NCBI GenBank assembly: GCA_024699855.1 | Contig: JAMPIQ010000002.1 | Location: 5,704,001 to 5,768,000, forward strand | Origin: Aphelenchoides besseyi | Taxonomy: Eukaryota; Nematoda; Chromadorea; Rhabditida; Aphelenchoididae | Reading direction: 5' to 3' | Length of the DNA: 64,000 bases | Shown: positions 27,564 through 36,599 of the stretch, in pieces | Numbering within the stretch: position 1 is the first letter of the stretch | Layout of the letters: each line of letters begins with the position of its first letter | The notes under the pieces: model-generated | Told to the model about the DNA's origin: nothing | Databases searched by the model: none | What the model saw: only the letters and a program-made list of their open reading frames with translations | Made by a program: the position numbers and the translations under genes

Positions 27564-27570
27564 TTTTATA
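27564..27570 (-). promoter_or_regulatory. TATA box of Gly/Tyr-rich peptide gene
   Basis: TATAAAA on the minus strand about 50 bp before the start codon at 27517. Confidence 0.65.
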
Positions 27571-27914
27571 GTCAATAGAAGATTGCAGATGACTAACCAA
27601 TGCTCCACCCCTGATCCCTCAAGATCGCAAGAGTGTCAAAAAATTAGAACGGAAACATCTTTTTTTGGTTAATTTCATAGTTTCCGATCTCACGTAATCT
27701 CAATTTTCGCGAAGAAGAGCAACAGTTGATCTGGAAGACGTTCGAAATTACCAAAAGAATCCAAGAGACCATCCACTCAATGTGTTCGCCGAACTTCCAT
27801 TTTTATGTTCCTTCTCGCTCTTCCACTTATGACCTAATTTGTAACTTTGAGTGTGAAACAGTTGTAGAAATTGCAAATTTTGTAATTCATATTGACTCAA
27901 GATACACAAACAAA
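27571..27914. other. Short intergenic spacer
   Basis: About 340 bp between the coiled-coil gene's stop and the peptide gene's promoter, both on the minus strand. I see nothing else in it; the open frame at 27726-27980 (+) is antisense to the coiled-coil end. Confidence 0.4.
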
Positions 27915-29633
27915 TCAAAATTTCTCCGGCACTATTGGATTATTGCTTGGCCCTTCGGTGAGAATCGGTATTGTACGTAGCAATGTGGACAATTTGGCGA
28001 AAACTGCCGACCTGTTTTCACCGAGCATCAAATCAATGTAGTTGTCGTTGTTGGTCTCAAAAACCGCTTCGAAAAAGTCACGTAAGGCAATCAATTTGCG
28101 ATTCTGTTCTTGAAGTTTACGGCTGATGATCTCACGAGTCTCCTGAAATCAAATGTTCGGTCTATGGCTTCCATGCGACCCACAGTTTCACTCTTCAGAT
28201 TAAGCAACGTTGTATTGAGCTGTTTGGTTTGTTGTTCATATCGTTCGTTTAAATCTTCAAACTGAAGCATAGATACTTAATGGTTAGCTGTTTAGGTAAA
28301 CAAACTTCTCTTGAGATTATGGCCATCTCTTTCTCATGTTCCTCGTTATCTTTGCTTAACTTCGCTTCGAGTTTTTCCAACTGTTGATGCATCTGTAAAA
28401 GAGATTCTTAGACAGGCTTGACCGTATCATTTTGTAACATCATCTAATCGTTGATTAGCCGCATCATTTGTTTTTTGCATAACCGCATCCAAACGTTGTT
28501 TCTCTTTCTCCATTGCTGTATAGGCTTGATTTTTGGCCTCTAGATCATTAAGCGCACGTTGCAATTCGAGTTGAATGTGCGAACGTTCCTGTTCAACCCT
28601 CTGCATGTCAGCCTTCACCTTCTTCACAATCTTAAAACAACAAGTGAAGAAACGTTGAAGTCTCATACGTGAAGATTCGCTTCGGTTTGTGCCAAGTTTT
28701 GAATTTGGAGCTAAAACAATGACTGAATACCAAATAGAAAGTGAATAGTAAAATACCTCACGTTTAACTTTCTCGATTTCTTGTGCAAACTCAACTTCCA
28801 ATTCTTTTCGCACTTTTTCTGTGGTTATGATGATCAGTTCGCGTTCCTTTAGCTCGCGTTTGCCAATCTTTTCGTTTTTTTCGTCGATCTCCTTTTGTAG
28901 CAACTCGAGTTGCTGTTGCGATTCTTTTAACTCTAATTCCAATTGATCCAAGTTGCTTAGTTGTGTTTCTACAAAGCATTTTCGACACAATTTTTTTCGT
29001 CATACTTACTTATCATTAAGTTTTCGTTGTTCAATCTTTCCACCTAAAATCGGAACCTCAATGAGTAGAAAATGAACTTACAGTCAATTTCATCTCAGCC
29101 ATTTCATCGTGAGCTTGTTGTCGCTCTTTTTTCAGTTTCTCCTCGTAGTTCTCTTCACATCTCCGTAGTCCTTCATCCAATCGCTCAATCTAAAAACACA
29201 TCAATTCACATAAACGACAAACGAACTTGGAAATCTTGATTCTCAATGGTTTTCTTGCAATAAATAAGGACATCTTTAAAGGCATGAGTATTGGTAACGA
29301 GTTTTCTATCCAAACGTTTCTTCTCATCCATCAATTCCTCCAACTGCGTCTGAAATGAGAAATGAGATCAATTGTGTGCTCGAAATTTACATTGATGTCA
29401 CGACTATCGACCGGGTTCAACGGTCTTCCATCCACAGTCATTAGTTTGCCGGTGTGACGGACGGACGTCAAATTCGACAGTTGACTTCGACTTGTTGATC
29501 GAGCCGTCTGTTTGAGTCCGGTGGACAGACTTCGATGACTCGGTAATTGTGTTTTGTGTGTCGATGACATGGTAGCAGATGCGCGACTTTTACGTCGTTC
29601 ACCAACCGGCAATTTCAACTGCTCACGCGGCAT
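27915..29633 (-). CDS. Coiled-coil protein, unrecognised
   Basis: Ten exons (29391-29633, 29227-29349, 29082-29189, 29010-29043, 28757-28968, 28669-28710, 28439-28630, 28306-28392, 28184-28261, 27915-28142) give 448 aa. The first 70 residues are basic and Ser/Thr-rich, ending in a distinctive TVDGRPLNPVDSRD segment. Residues about 80-390 are one long heptad coiled coil rich in Glu, Lys, Gln and Leu. The last 60 residues (FFEAVFETNNDNY, SAVFAKLSTL) look globular or helical and are the best handle for a search. I do not recognise the family; a cytoskeletal, centrosomal or ciliary role is plausible but only by shape. Introns are short and keep phase. Confidence 0.75.
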
Positions 29634-30013
29634 TTGCTCAAATCAAACCGATTTCCAACAACAAACCGTTTACTTCCTTCGGCATTGGACTCGGCTTCCG
29701 GTCTGTCCAATACGCTTGATTGAACATTTCAAAACGAAATTTTAACTTTAACAAACTGGTGTTTGTTAGTGAAAAGTTTATTTCAGGTATTTGGTCAAAT
29801 ACTCAACATAATATCGAATTAGAAGGTGCATGAAAGGTCATTGATGATTATTTGCGGTCTACTTCAATCGCTTTTCTTTTTCGCGTGTTTATTAGACAAA
29901 CACATGAATGGAAGTTGATGAATAGAATAAGAAAAATGTCCGCAAATATTGCAAGAACAAGAGACACTATGAACATCGGCTATTCATTCTTAACATTCGA
30001 CAAGATGATTGAA
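29634..30013. other. Intergenic region
   Basis: About 380 bp between two divergent genes; promoter of the coiled-coil gene. Nothing else seen. Confidence 0.4.
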
Positions 30014-30020
30014 TATAAAA
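30014..30020 (+). promoter_or_regulatory. TATA box
   Basis: TATAAAA 83 bp before the ATG of the secreted Pro/Ala/Gly-rich peptide gene. Confidence 0.6.
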
Positions 30021-30096
30021 GTTAGACAGAAACGTGGAAAACGCTTACAAAGAGCTGCTGTTCACTCAGAATACATCGTATCTTGCTGCTCACATA

Positions 30097-30585
30097 ATGA
30101 ACTCCAAAAACATGACGTAAGTACAAGAAGCAATCAATTCACTTAGCTTTTGGCTCAAATTGCATTTTTCCTTTTAGTATCTTCTTCTTTGCGACCATCG
30201 GGTTCATTCTTTGTCTACAAACAGTGCCAAGTGATGCACAAGCTGCTGTAAGTATACTTGTGTTTACGAATAAAATTATCGATTCTTAGGCTTGGCCGGC
30301 TACAAGTTATGTAAGTTTCTAGTTTGGACTTTTTTAGAGATGATTGGTATTCTGAAACTTATTTTTTCCATTCAGTCGCCATATTTTTTGAACCTATTTG
30401 CTCACGCTTCGAGTCCCGTTGCGGCGATGCCAAGTAAGATGTTTGAACACATCATCTTCAATCGTCTATTCTCTTTAGGTGGACCTGGAGCTCAAGCGCC
30501 GTCAATTCCGATCGCTGGAGCCGGGGCAGCACCAGGCTTTGCACCCGCAGGATTTGGCCCGGCTGCTGCGCCCCCAGGAAAATAA
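30097..30585 (+). CDS. Short secreted Pro/Ala/Gly-rich peptide
   Basis: Five exons (30097-30116, 30178-30247, 30290-30310, 30376-30433, 30479-30585) encode 91 aa. Residues about 1-29 are a signal peptide (IFFFATIGFILCLQTVPSDA). The mature chain begins AAAWPATSYSPYF and ends in a Gly/Ala/Pro block (AGAGAAPGFAPAGFGPAAAPPGK). The 20-nt first exon and 21-nt third exon resemble the architecture of the proline-rich pair at 10.9-15.6 kb. No known family; extracellular matrix or antimicrobial roles are guesses. TATA box upstream, AATAAA downstream. Confidence 0.7.
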
Positions 30586-30634
30586 GGAAACTTCGAAGTT
30601 CGTATTGCGGTGAACATTGTTGGATATTTTCTGG

Positions 30635-30640
30635 AATAAA
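30635..30640 (+). terminator. Polyadenylation signal
   Basis: AATAAA 50 bp after the stop of the Pro/Ala/Gly-rich peptide gene. Confidence 0.6.
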
Positions 30641-31689
30641 ACCAAACGATCGAATACACAGAAATCCGTTGCGTTATTTTGAGATCAACTAAAAATCCGC
30701 TGTCCATTGGAACGAAACGAAATGAGCAAATCGAAGGGATCGCCGGTGAGCGGATGATACGCTGCGAATTGAGTTCGAATCTTCGAAGGTTTTTTGATCG
30801 TTCAAAGGGAAATTGTACGGTTGTCAGGAAGAGTCAATTGACATCGTTTTATTACAACAATGTCTTGGAGATCTGTTCAGATGAATGGGAAGTATTGTTT
30901 GTCAGCGCGCGGTTTCATTGTTACACTGCGGGCGACTTCGTTGACCATTCACGAATTGCATTCAAATTTGCTACACGTTCGAAATCAAAAGCAATCTGGT
31001 TTTCGCATCGAAATGACACGCTTGTCAACGTGCAAATGTTCGCTGGAACCGTCCGTTGATTTCGCAGAGACCGACGAGTACCATCACGCATAAGAAGAAG
31101 CGAATCAAATCATGAACTAAAATGGAGGTCATAGTTTGAAACTTGTGGTTTTAATTTGCTTCTCAAAGGAAACAGGTGATTTCAGTTCTCTTGGTTCCTT
31201 GTGATTACAAAGCAATCGAACACTTGCGATTCCGAAACTACTGAACAAACTGCGTGGGCAAGAAAGTCGGGAGTTTAACTTTGCGTTTTAATTACTCCGT
31301 CAAACAAAATTGGAGGAAAATTCGCGTTCTTCAATTTCATTCGACGATGTTTTTTATTTCGTTTTCAATTTCGACACCTTCGATCTGTCATATAAGTTCG
31401 AAGGGAAAGTGAAATTACGCAACAGTTCGTATGAAACCAATTTGTTGATCGGCACTTCTCACAACGGAAGTACAGAGAACGATTACTCTTCGAAATTTGT
31501 GTGAAAAGTGAGTTCGATCGGTTCGCAATCCTTTCGGTCCGACGATCTTTAATCCGCTTCTACGCGAGTTATTTTTCCGTACCCTTGTTCCTGTTTGTTT
31601 ATTTCAGTACCGTGTTCCGGATACTACGAGTTCAAGCTTTGATTCAGCGACCTTGCAACCTTCAATCGGCAGTTTTGCACGTTGGCGAA
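30641..31689. other. Intergenic region
   Basis: About 1 kb. Open stretches at 30679-31059 and 31310-31504 (+) have no splice partners or family features and I do not call them genes. Confidence 0.35.
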
Positions 31690-31990
31690 ATGGCACCGAA
31701 GTTGAGGTTTGAAACAAGTCGACGATCACAAAACAACTTTTTAGGACATCGATTCTACTCATTGGCCTCATATACATCTCAATGATTAAGGTACAGTGTG
31801 TTCTAGTTTTTTAGCTCAGAGTTCAATTTAGTCCACGCCGATAAGCCCTCTGACTTCGTCGACTCCACTTGAACAAATTCAGTTGATGCCGCCGTCTTCG
31901 CCGCGTACTGTAACGCAATCAGCACTTCGAAAAGACGTAGTCACTTCAACACTTCAAAAACCACGAACTGCAACACCGTCGATGATTTGA
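31690..31990 (+). CDS. Short secreted Ser/Thr/Pro-rich protein
   Basis: Three exons (31690-31706, 31745-31790, 31832-31990) encode 73 aa. The start lies in a 17-nt exon. Residues 1-21 form a signal peptide (KLRTSILLIGLIYIS), followed by a Ser/Thr/Pro-rich chain (PISPLTSSTPLEQIQ, PPSSPRTVTQ, RTATPSMI) with potential O-glycosylation or disorder. No cysteines and no known family. It joins in phase and is followed by an AATAAA 43 bp after the stop. I rate it lower because of size and lack of homology. Confidence 0.55.
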
Positions 31991-32023
31991 TTCTCACTTT
32001 CGTATCTTTCCGTCACCATTCCA

Positions 32024-32038
32024 TTTATTTTGAATAAA
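32024..32038. terminator. Two-way polyadenylation element
   Basis: TTTATT (AATAAA on the minus strand, 32024-32029) and AATAAA on the plus strand (32033-32038) lie within 15 bp between the convergent stops at 31990 and 32159. Confidence 0.6.
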
Positions 32039-32158
32039 TTTCAATTATTGCAAAGTGGAAACAGTTGCAGAGTATATGTTGTCTGTATGATGAGAACGTC
32101 ATTAGGCGTTGATTGTGTTATTTGATGCTCGAATAGCCGATAATTGAGCGGGATTCAA

Positions 32159-33505
32159 CTAAAATTTGGTTACTTTATCATCTATTGACTGAATGATTAC
32201 TTCGTCCATTCCGGTAGCTACAGCGTTTTCGGCTTTCGCCTTGGTTTTAGCAGCTCGTTGATTACGCCAATAGACACAAAATAGAACTTGAAATGCTGTT
32301 GAACGAAGCGGTCTAATCAAGAAGACTGTTAGCGTTGGGAATAAGAGAGCGATTGGAGCGATTAACAACATTCCCAAGTATTCTTGGATCCATCTGCAAT
32401 CAATAGCATTAGTACTTTCTACTTAAACTTACAGGCTGTCTTGTCGAATTATACAAACAGCGAAGTTTACAGCTGGAAGCAACGTAAGAAGAATCGGAAT
32501 GTAAGCATCGAGAATCAGAACATTGATCAATTGCGTCTGTTCAGCTTGAGACTTATCGCTCATATTTTCCTGATGACCACGAAGTTTACTCGAAATAATC
32601 AAAGATATTATCAAAATAGAAATTGAGCTCAAAATAGTTGTCATTGTGTAGATACCGATCGATAAAAAGATCATCGGATTTCGAGTGTAATCGTAACCAA
32701 AGACTCCAATGTTACGTAAAGAGACTGTTGCGTCAGAAGTCGGGTGGTGAAAAGATACTTGTTCTGTGGTATTTGATGAAACCACTATTGGAGAAGAGAA
32801 TTGTGAAGGAGGACTAAAGAGATTCTCGAACTGTGGACGCAAATCAAATGAATCCAAATCTTTGGTTCTGTTCAATCGATCCATCAAATACTAAACGCAA
32901 AATTGAGTGTATACGTTTTCTTTAATTACCAATGAATCCACTGTTGAGTAGTAAAATAAAACCGCTTGAATGAAGCAAAACACACCGGCCGCAATTAGAA
33001 ACGCGTTGATGTTCCGCAAACTAAAGATTGTACTCAGGACTCTTGTTTGGCAAAGAACGTTATAGCGATATAAGAACATCAGAGAGAAAACAAGTATCGC
33101 GTACAGATAGGAAGCACATCCGAACGATGCAATAGCATTCTGCAAATGGAATCAATTTGTACTCTTTGAACATATTCTTACAACAATCTGAGACTCAGAG
33201 TGCGCAACCAAACCATGTGGTAAATGAATGAGACTGGTGCCCGCAATCACAGTTTGTGGTGCAATGCTGAGAAGGCAAAGTGAAACGAGAATGTAGGCCG
33301 ATGAAATGTTTCGCAGAAACAACAGCACTTCTTGGAAGCCTTCAACTCGAGTTAGATTAGTTACAACTAGAAACAAGACGTTGAAAGCAACGCTTGCAAT
33401 TGAAATCACCGTACAAATTGTCCCGAATATTGCTCCAGTAAAAACGAAAACCATGACTGTTGTCCCAGTATCTTCGAATGTAAAAGTATCGCAAGATTGA
33501 CACAT
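32159..33505 (-). CDS. Seven-transmembrane chemoreceptor of the nematode Str superfamily
   Basis: Four exons (33182-33505, 32930-33139, 32433-32890, 32159-32393) give 408 aa. Seven hydrophobic segments are visible; the last is followed by FLIRPLRSTAFQVLF, like the PxxxIxxVxPYR ending common to Str, Srd and Srh chemoreceptors, and the sixth contains YIPILLTLLP. A long Ser/Thr/Pro loop lies between helices 4 and 5. In C. elegans these receptors sit in sensory cilia and detect small molecules. The subfamily (Srd/Srh/Sri) cannot be decided by eye. The C-tail is basic (AAKTKAKAE). Confidence 0.75.
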
Positions 33506-33898
33506 CTAATGCCCGCAGCTATCGGTTCTAATGAAAATCGGACAGCCAAATCAGCTTACAAATTACATCAATTCGCCCAAATCCGTCAAATAAAATCCGC
33601 TACTTGCGTTTGGTCGAACAGTTTCTGTCAGATTCTGAAAATTACTTTCATCCTATTAAATTTCTTGAAGCAGATTCAAACACCGATTGTTAATCTTCGC
33701 AAAAATTTGGTCCAATGACAAATTCGAAAAGTGGAAATCTCTTCTGTTTCTTTGGAATCAAACAATCCGAAAGTGTTTTCTTTATTGTCGGTTGATTATT
33801 TACAACATTATGGCAAATACATAAACAAAAGAGATTTTAGAGAGCAGACAATTTCAAAGACTTAACGAATAGCATTTGGGATTTATATTGTGGATCTT
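33506..33898. other. Intergenic region upstream of the chemoreceptor
   Basis: About 390 bp, AT-rich, no gene seen; presumably the chemoreceptor promoter. Confidence 0.4.
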
Positions 33899-34105
33899 TT
33901 AAGCAGCGGACTCAAAAAACGTTGGCTGAGGAATTGGCGAGTGAGTAATAGCCGAACGATAAGACGAGTGTCGTGAAGACTTTTCCAGAAGTGGGTGACC
34001 GTAATCAAGTTGGATGATTTCGTCGAATCTAAACGTCCAGATAACACAATCTACAATCAGAAGAAACACACTGAGAAAGAGGAGAAGTAACGGCAAACAA
34101 GACAT
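33899..34105 (-). CDS. Possible small membrane protein or extra 3' exon of the claudin-like gene
   Basis: A 68-codon ATG-to-stop frame begins with a strong hydrophobic helix (SCLPLLLLFLSVFLLIVDC) and ends in a Ser/Pro-rich tail. It could stand alone, or be a spliced 3' exon of the claudin-like gene: an intron-sized gap (about 39 nt, GTTTAA to CTGTAG) would join it in phase before that gene's stop. A fifth helix would be atypical for claudins, so I keep it separate. Confidence 0.35.
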   Translation of the reverse strand: MSCLPLLLLFLSVFLLIVDCVIWTFRFDEIIQLDYGHPLLEKSSRHSSYRSAITHSPIPQPTFFESAA

Positions 34106-34156
34106 TAACCTGAGTTCATTTTGCTACAGAATGAAAAGCAAATCATAGAAACAAAT

Positions 34157-35396
34157 TTAAACTTGAGTGTTGGAAGGAAAGCGAACGGCGTGAAAAGTTG
34201 TACTCGGCTGCATCCACTCGCTTTTCAGATGCGTCGTATCCGACATTCGGACTTCATCACGATCGAAAAGTCCTCTTAAATTTTCAAATTTATCGAACGC
34301 AAAGATGTTTTCAAGACTTCGAAGCTTCAAAAACAGTAAAACAGTTAAGCACAAATTAAGCTCATAAACTTGCAACTGCTTTGCAATCAATCATGTTGCT
34401 CTGGTGCCAAAACAATTTGAAAACCTCGACTAACCTTTGACCTCCGTTTGTGAAGAATTTGTACGTTGTAACTGTAGCGCACAGAAACGCAAATACCCAA
34501 CTGACACTGCCGAGAAGATGCAAATAGAATGCGTAACCTAAAAAGAAAAGTGAATGAATAAAACGTTTTAGCCTACCAATTTGCTGTTCATATGTACCGA
34601 CCTACAAACAAAATTCAAAGCATAAACTGAATCCATTCCTATAAACATGCCATTCCTTGAACAAAACGATTGTCCACTCGATTGGCCGCAAGAAAGAAAA
34701 CTCCATCAGCAATCAATGAGCACAGCACTAAACAGCAAGAAAATGCTATGACAACAACGACTACTTACTGGCAATAAAAAGTGAAATCGTAAAAGCAAAA
34801 GTCGTTCCTTTGAAACACGGAGCGCAGATTCCTGTAGCAATGGAGATGAAGGCAAGAAGTTCGCTCGTAATGATGAAGAACAGTATGATCTTATGCCAAA
34901 CTAAAATCTATGCATCAAAATTCCAAAAGGCAGATAATCACTCCAAAATTGATGATGTTCAGATTCTCCAGCAGCTCCATCCTCGTCGATTCTATTCAAC
35001 GTATTTTCGATGACAATCTCCGCGGACCGATCAAACTTGTACATACAATGCAAACTTGAAAAGAGTTTTCTAGTATCATGATTGAACTCACGGAGTCTCA
35101 TCGTAAAAATCGCCAACAGCCACCACGTGTCGTTCGGCTCGAATACCTTAATTTAGTCTCAGTAAAATTACCGTCATGTGTTTGTTTAACTAACAGTCCC
35201 ACCATAATCCGTGCTAAAATTTCATATTCATTTTGTTCATGTACTTTCAACTAACCTGATGTTCGGCTCGAAATTCTCGAATCTCGGCGATTTGCCACGC
35301 CGGTGAAAAGGCTCCGGCGATTGTAAGTCCAATGCCCGCGAGAATAAGGAAAATCGAAAAGACCAGAAGTCCTTTTTGGACAAGTGTTGAGGTCAT
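34157..35396 (-). CDS. Claudin-like four-helix protein (nematode Clc-like family)
   Basis: Nine exons (35256-35396, 35195-35213, 35092-35146, 34942-35054, 34769-34900, 34651-34727, 34577-34601, 34435-34537, 34157-34316) give 274 aa. Helix 1 ends in AGAFSPAWQ; the first extracellular loop has the claudin W-GLW-C-C signature (GLWWDC then LHC). Helix 2 (KIILFFIITSELLAF), helix 3 and helix 4 (YLHLLGSVSWVFAFLC) follow, with TYEQQIGYAF before helix 4. The C-terminus is NTQV, a class I PDZ ligand as in junctional claudins. Exon 2 is only 19 nt. The exon-6 donor is GC (34651 model), or a GT donor shortens the exon to 34663. Role: cell contacts or a gamma-subunit-like channel partner. Confidence 0.8.
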
Positions 35397-36599
35397 GATG
35401 GACTATGGTTGGCGATTTCAACCGTCCAAATGGCACGAGCAATAAGCTGAAAGTGTAATAGAACTGTCCGTTTGTTATGTTTACAGTCATGTTATGCCGC
35501 AAGACAGAACGCGGAAAGCAACGAACCCAACGGGTTCCAAGACAGCCGGACGAAATAAACGGACCGGTAAGTCACGCACTCTACTTGTTGAAGATTGAAA
35601 ACGACCTTGCCGCTCGTCAAACGATAAAAATCTCCACTAGCGTTACATGGCAAGACCTTCAGACTTAGGGATTTGCGAATTTAAAAAATCCCACTTCATC
35701 CTGAACAAAAAACCATTGATACCAATTAGACTGAATGTCTCGCTGAGCAAGAAGTATGCGGAAACACGAAGAGAATTCTTGGCTGACAAGCGATCTTTCA
35801 AGAACCATCGTTTCACAGTATGTGTCATTCAATGCATATTCATAATCCGAAACAGTGAGAAGGAGAGTGATTACGTTCAGTGACCACAACATTTGAACAA
35901 ACGAACTGATCGAAGGAACGGAAAGATCGCAGATGACACGAAAAGTTTTCATTTCAAGCAAAGAAACAACGCGGAAATCGCGCGAATGCCATCGCTCGAC
36001 TGCAAAAACCTCGTGAATGGAACGACGAGAAGCAAAAACATTGGAGGCATTTGGCCTTGAGGTTGTGCAATAGAAAACAGTTTCAGAAATCGAGATGATA
36101 GTCGACATACGACTAACATCTTAAGGTAACATTCCCTTCGTTGCTAACAGAGAATAAGCGTCCGGGAGAAGTTTTTCGTGCGGGAGTTTGAACGCGCGGA
36201 AATTCGATTATTTTTTGGGTCGCAATAAAAATAAAAAGTCAAAAACAGAAGCAAACCCACGCTTTCCGACTCGTCACTTCGAAGCGTCCCGTCGCGCAAC
36301 AGAAGGCGATCAAAGTGGCGCTTTGGAGTTGCGCTCCGGAGGCATCCGATCGCTTGGGAGGCGTCGTCGTCATATTCGATCGACAACTTCCGACAATTTT
36401 CGAGCGGTCAGTTCGAAGAAGCAAACGTGACCTTGAAACTCAATGGACGTCGAGTGGACGATTCCAGCGTTTTCCAATAGCGCAAAAACGTGGCAAATGG
36501 CAAACAATTAGAATACTGCAAGAAGAAGTGATTGTCGTAGAACCGCAAGAAAATTTTCATTTTGAGTCCCGAGTTTAATCGATTGGTCGGGTTGCATTG
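35397..36599. other. Divergent intergenic region between claudin-like and TRPC genes
   Basis: About 1.2 kb with several overlapping open stretches on both strands (35477-35668, 35665-36108, 36144-36430, 36315-36578). They overlap in conflicting frames and match nothing, so I treat the region as regulatory. Confidence 0.4.

Noticed and set aside
35397..36599. Several open frames on both strands
   Set aside because: They conflict with each other and match nothing; consistent with chance in a GC-mixed promoter region.
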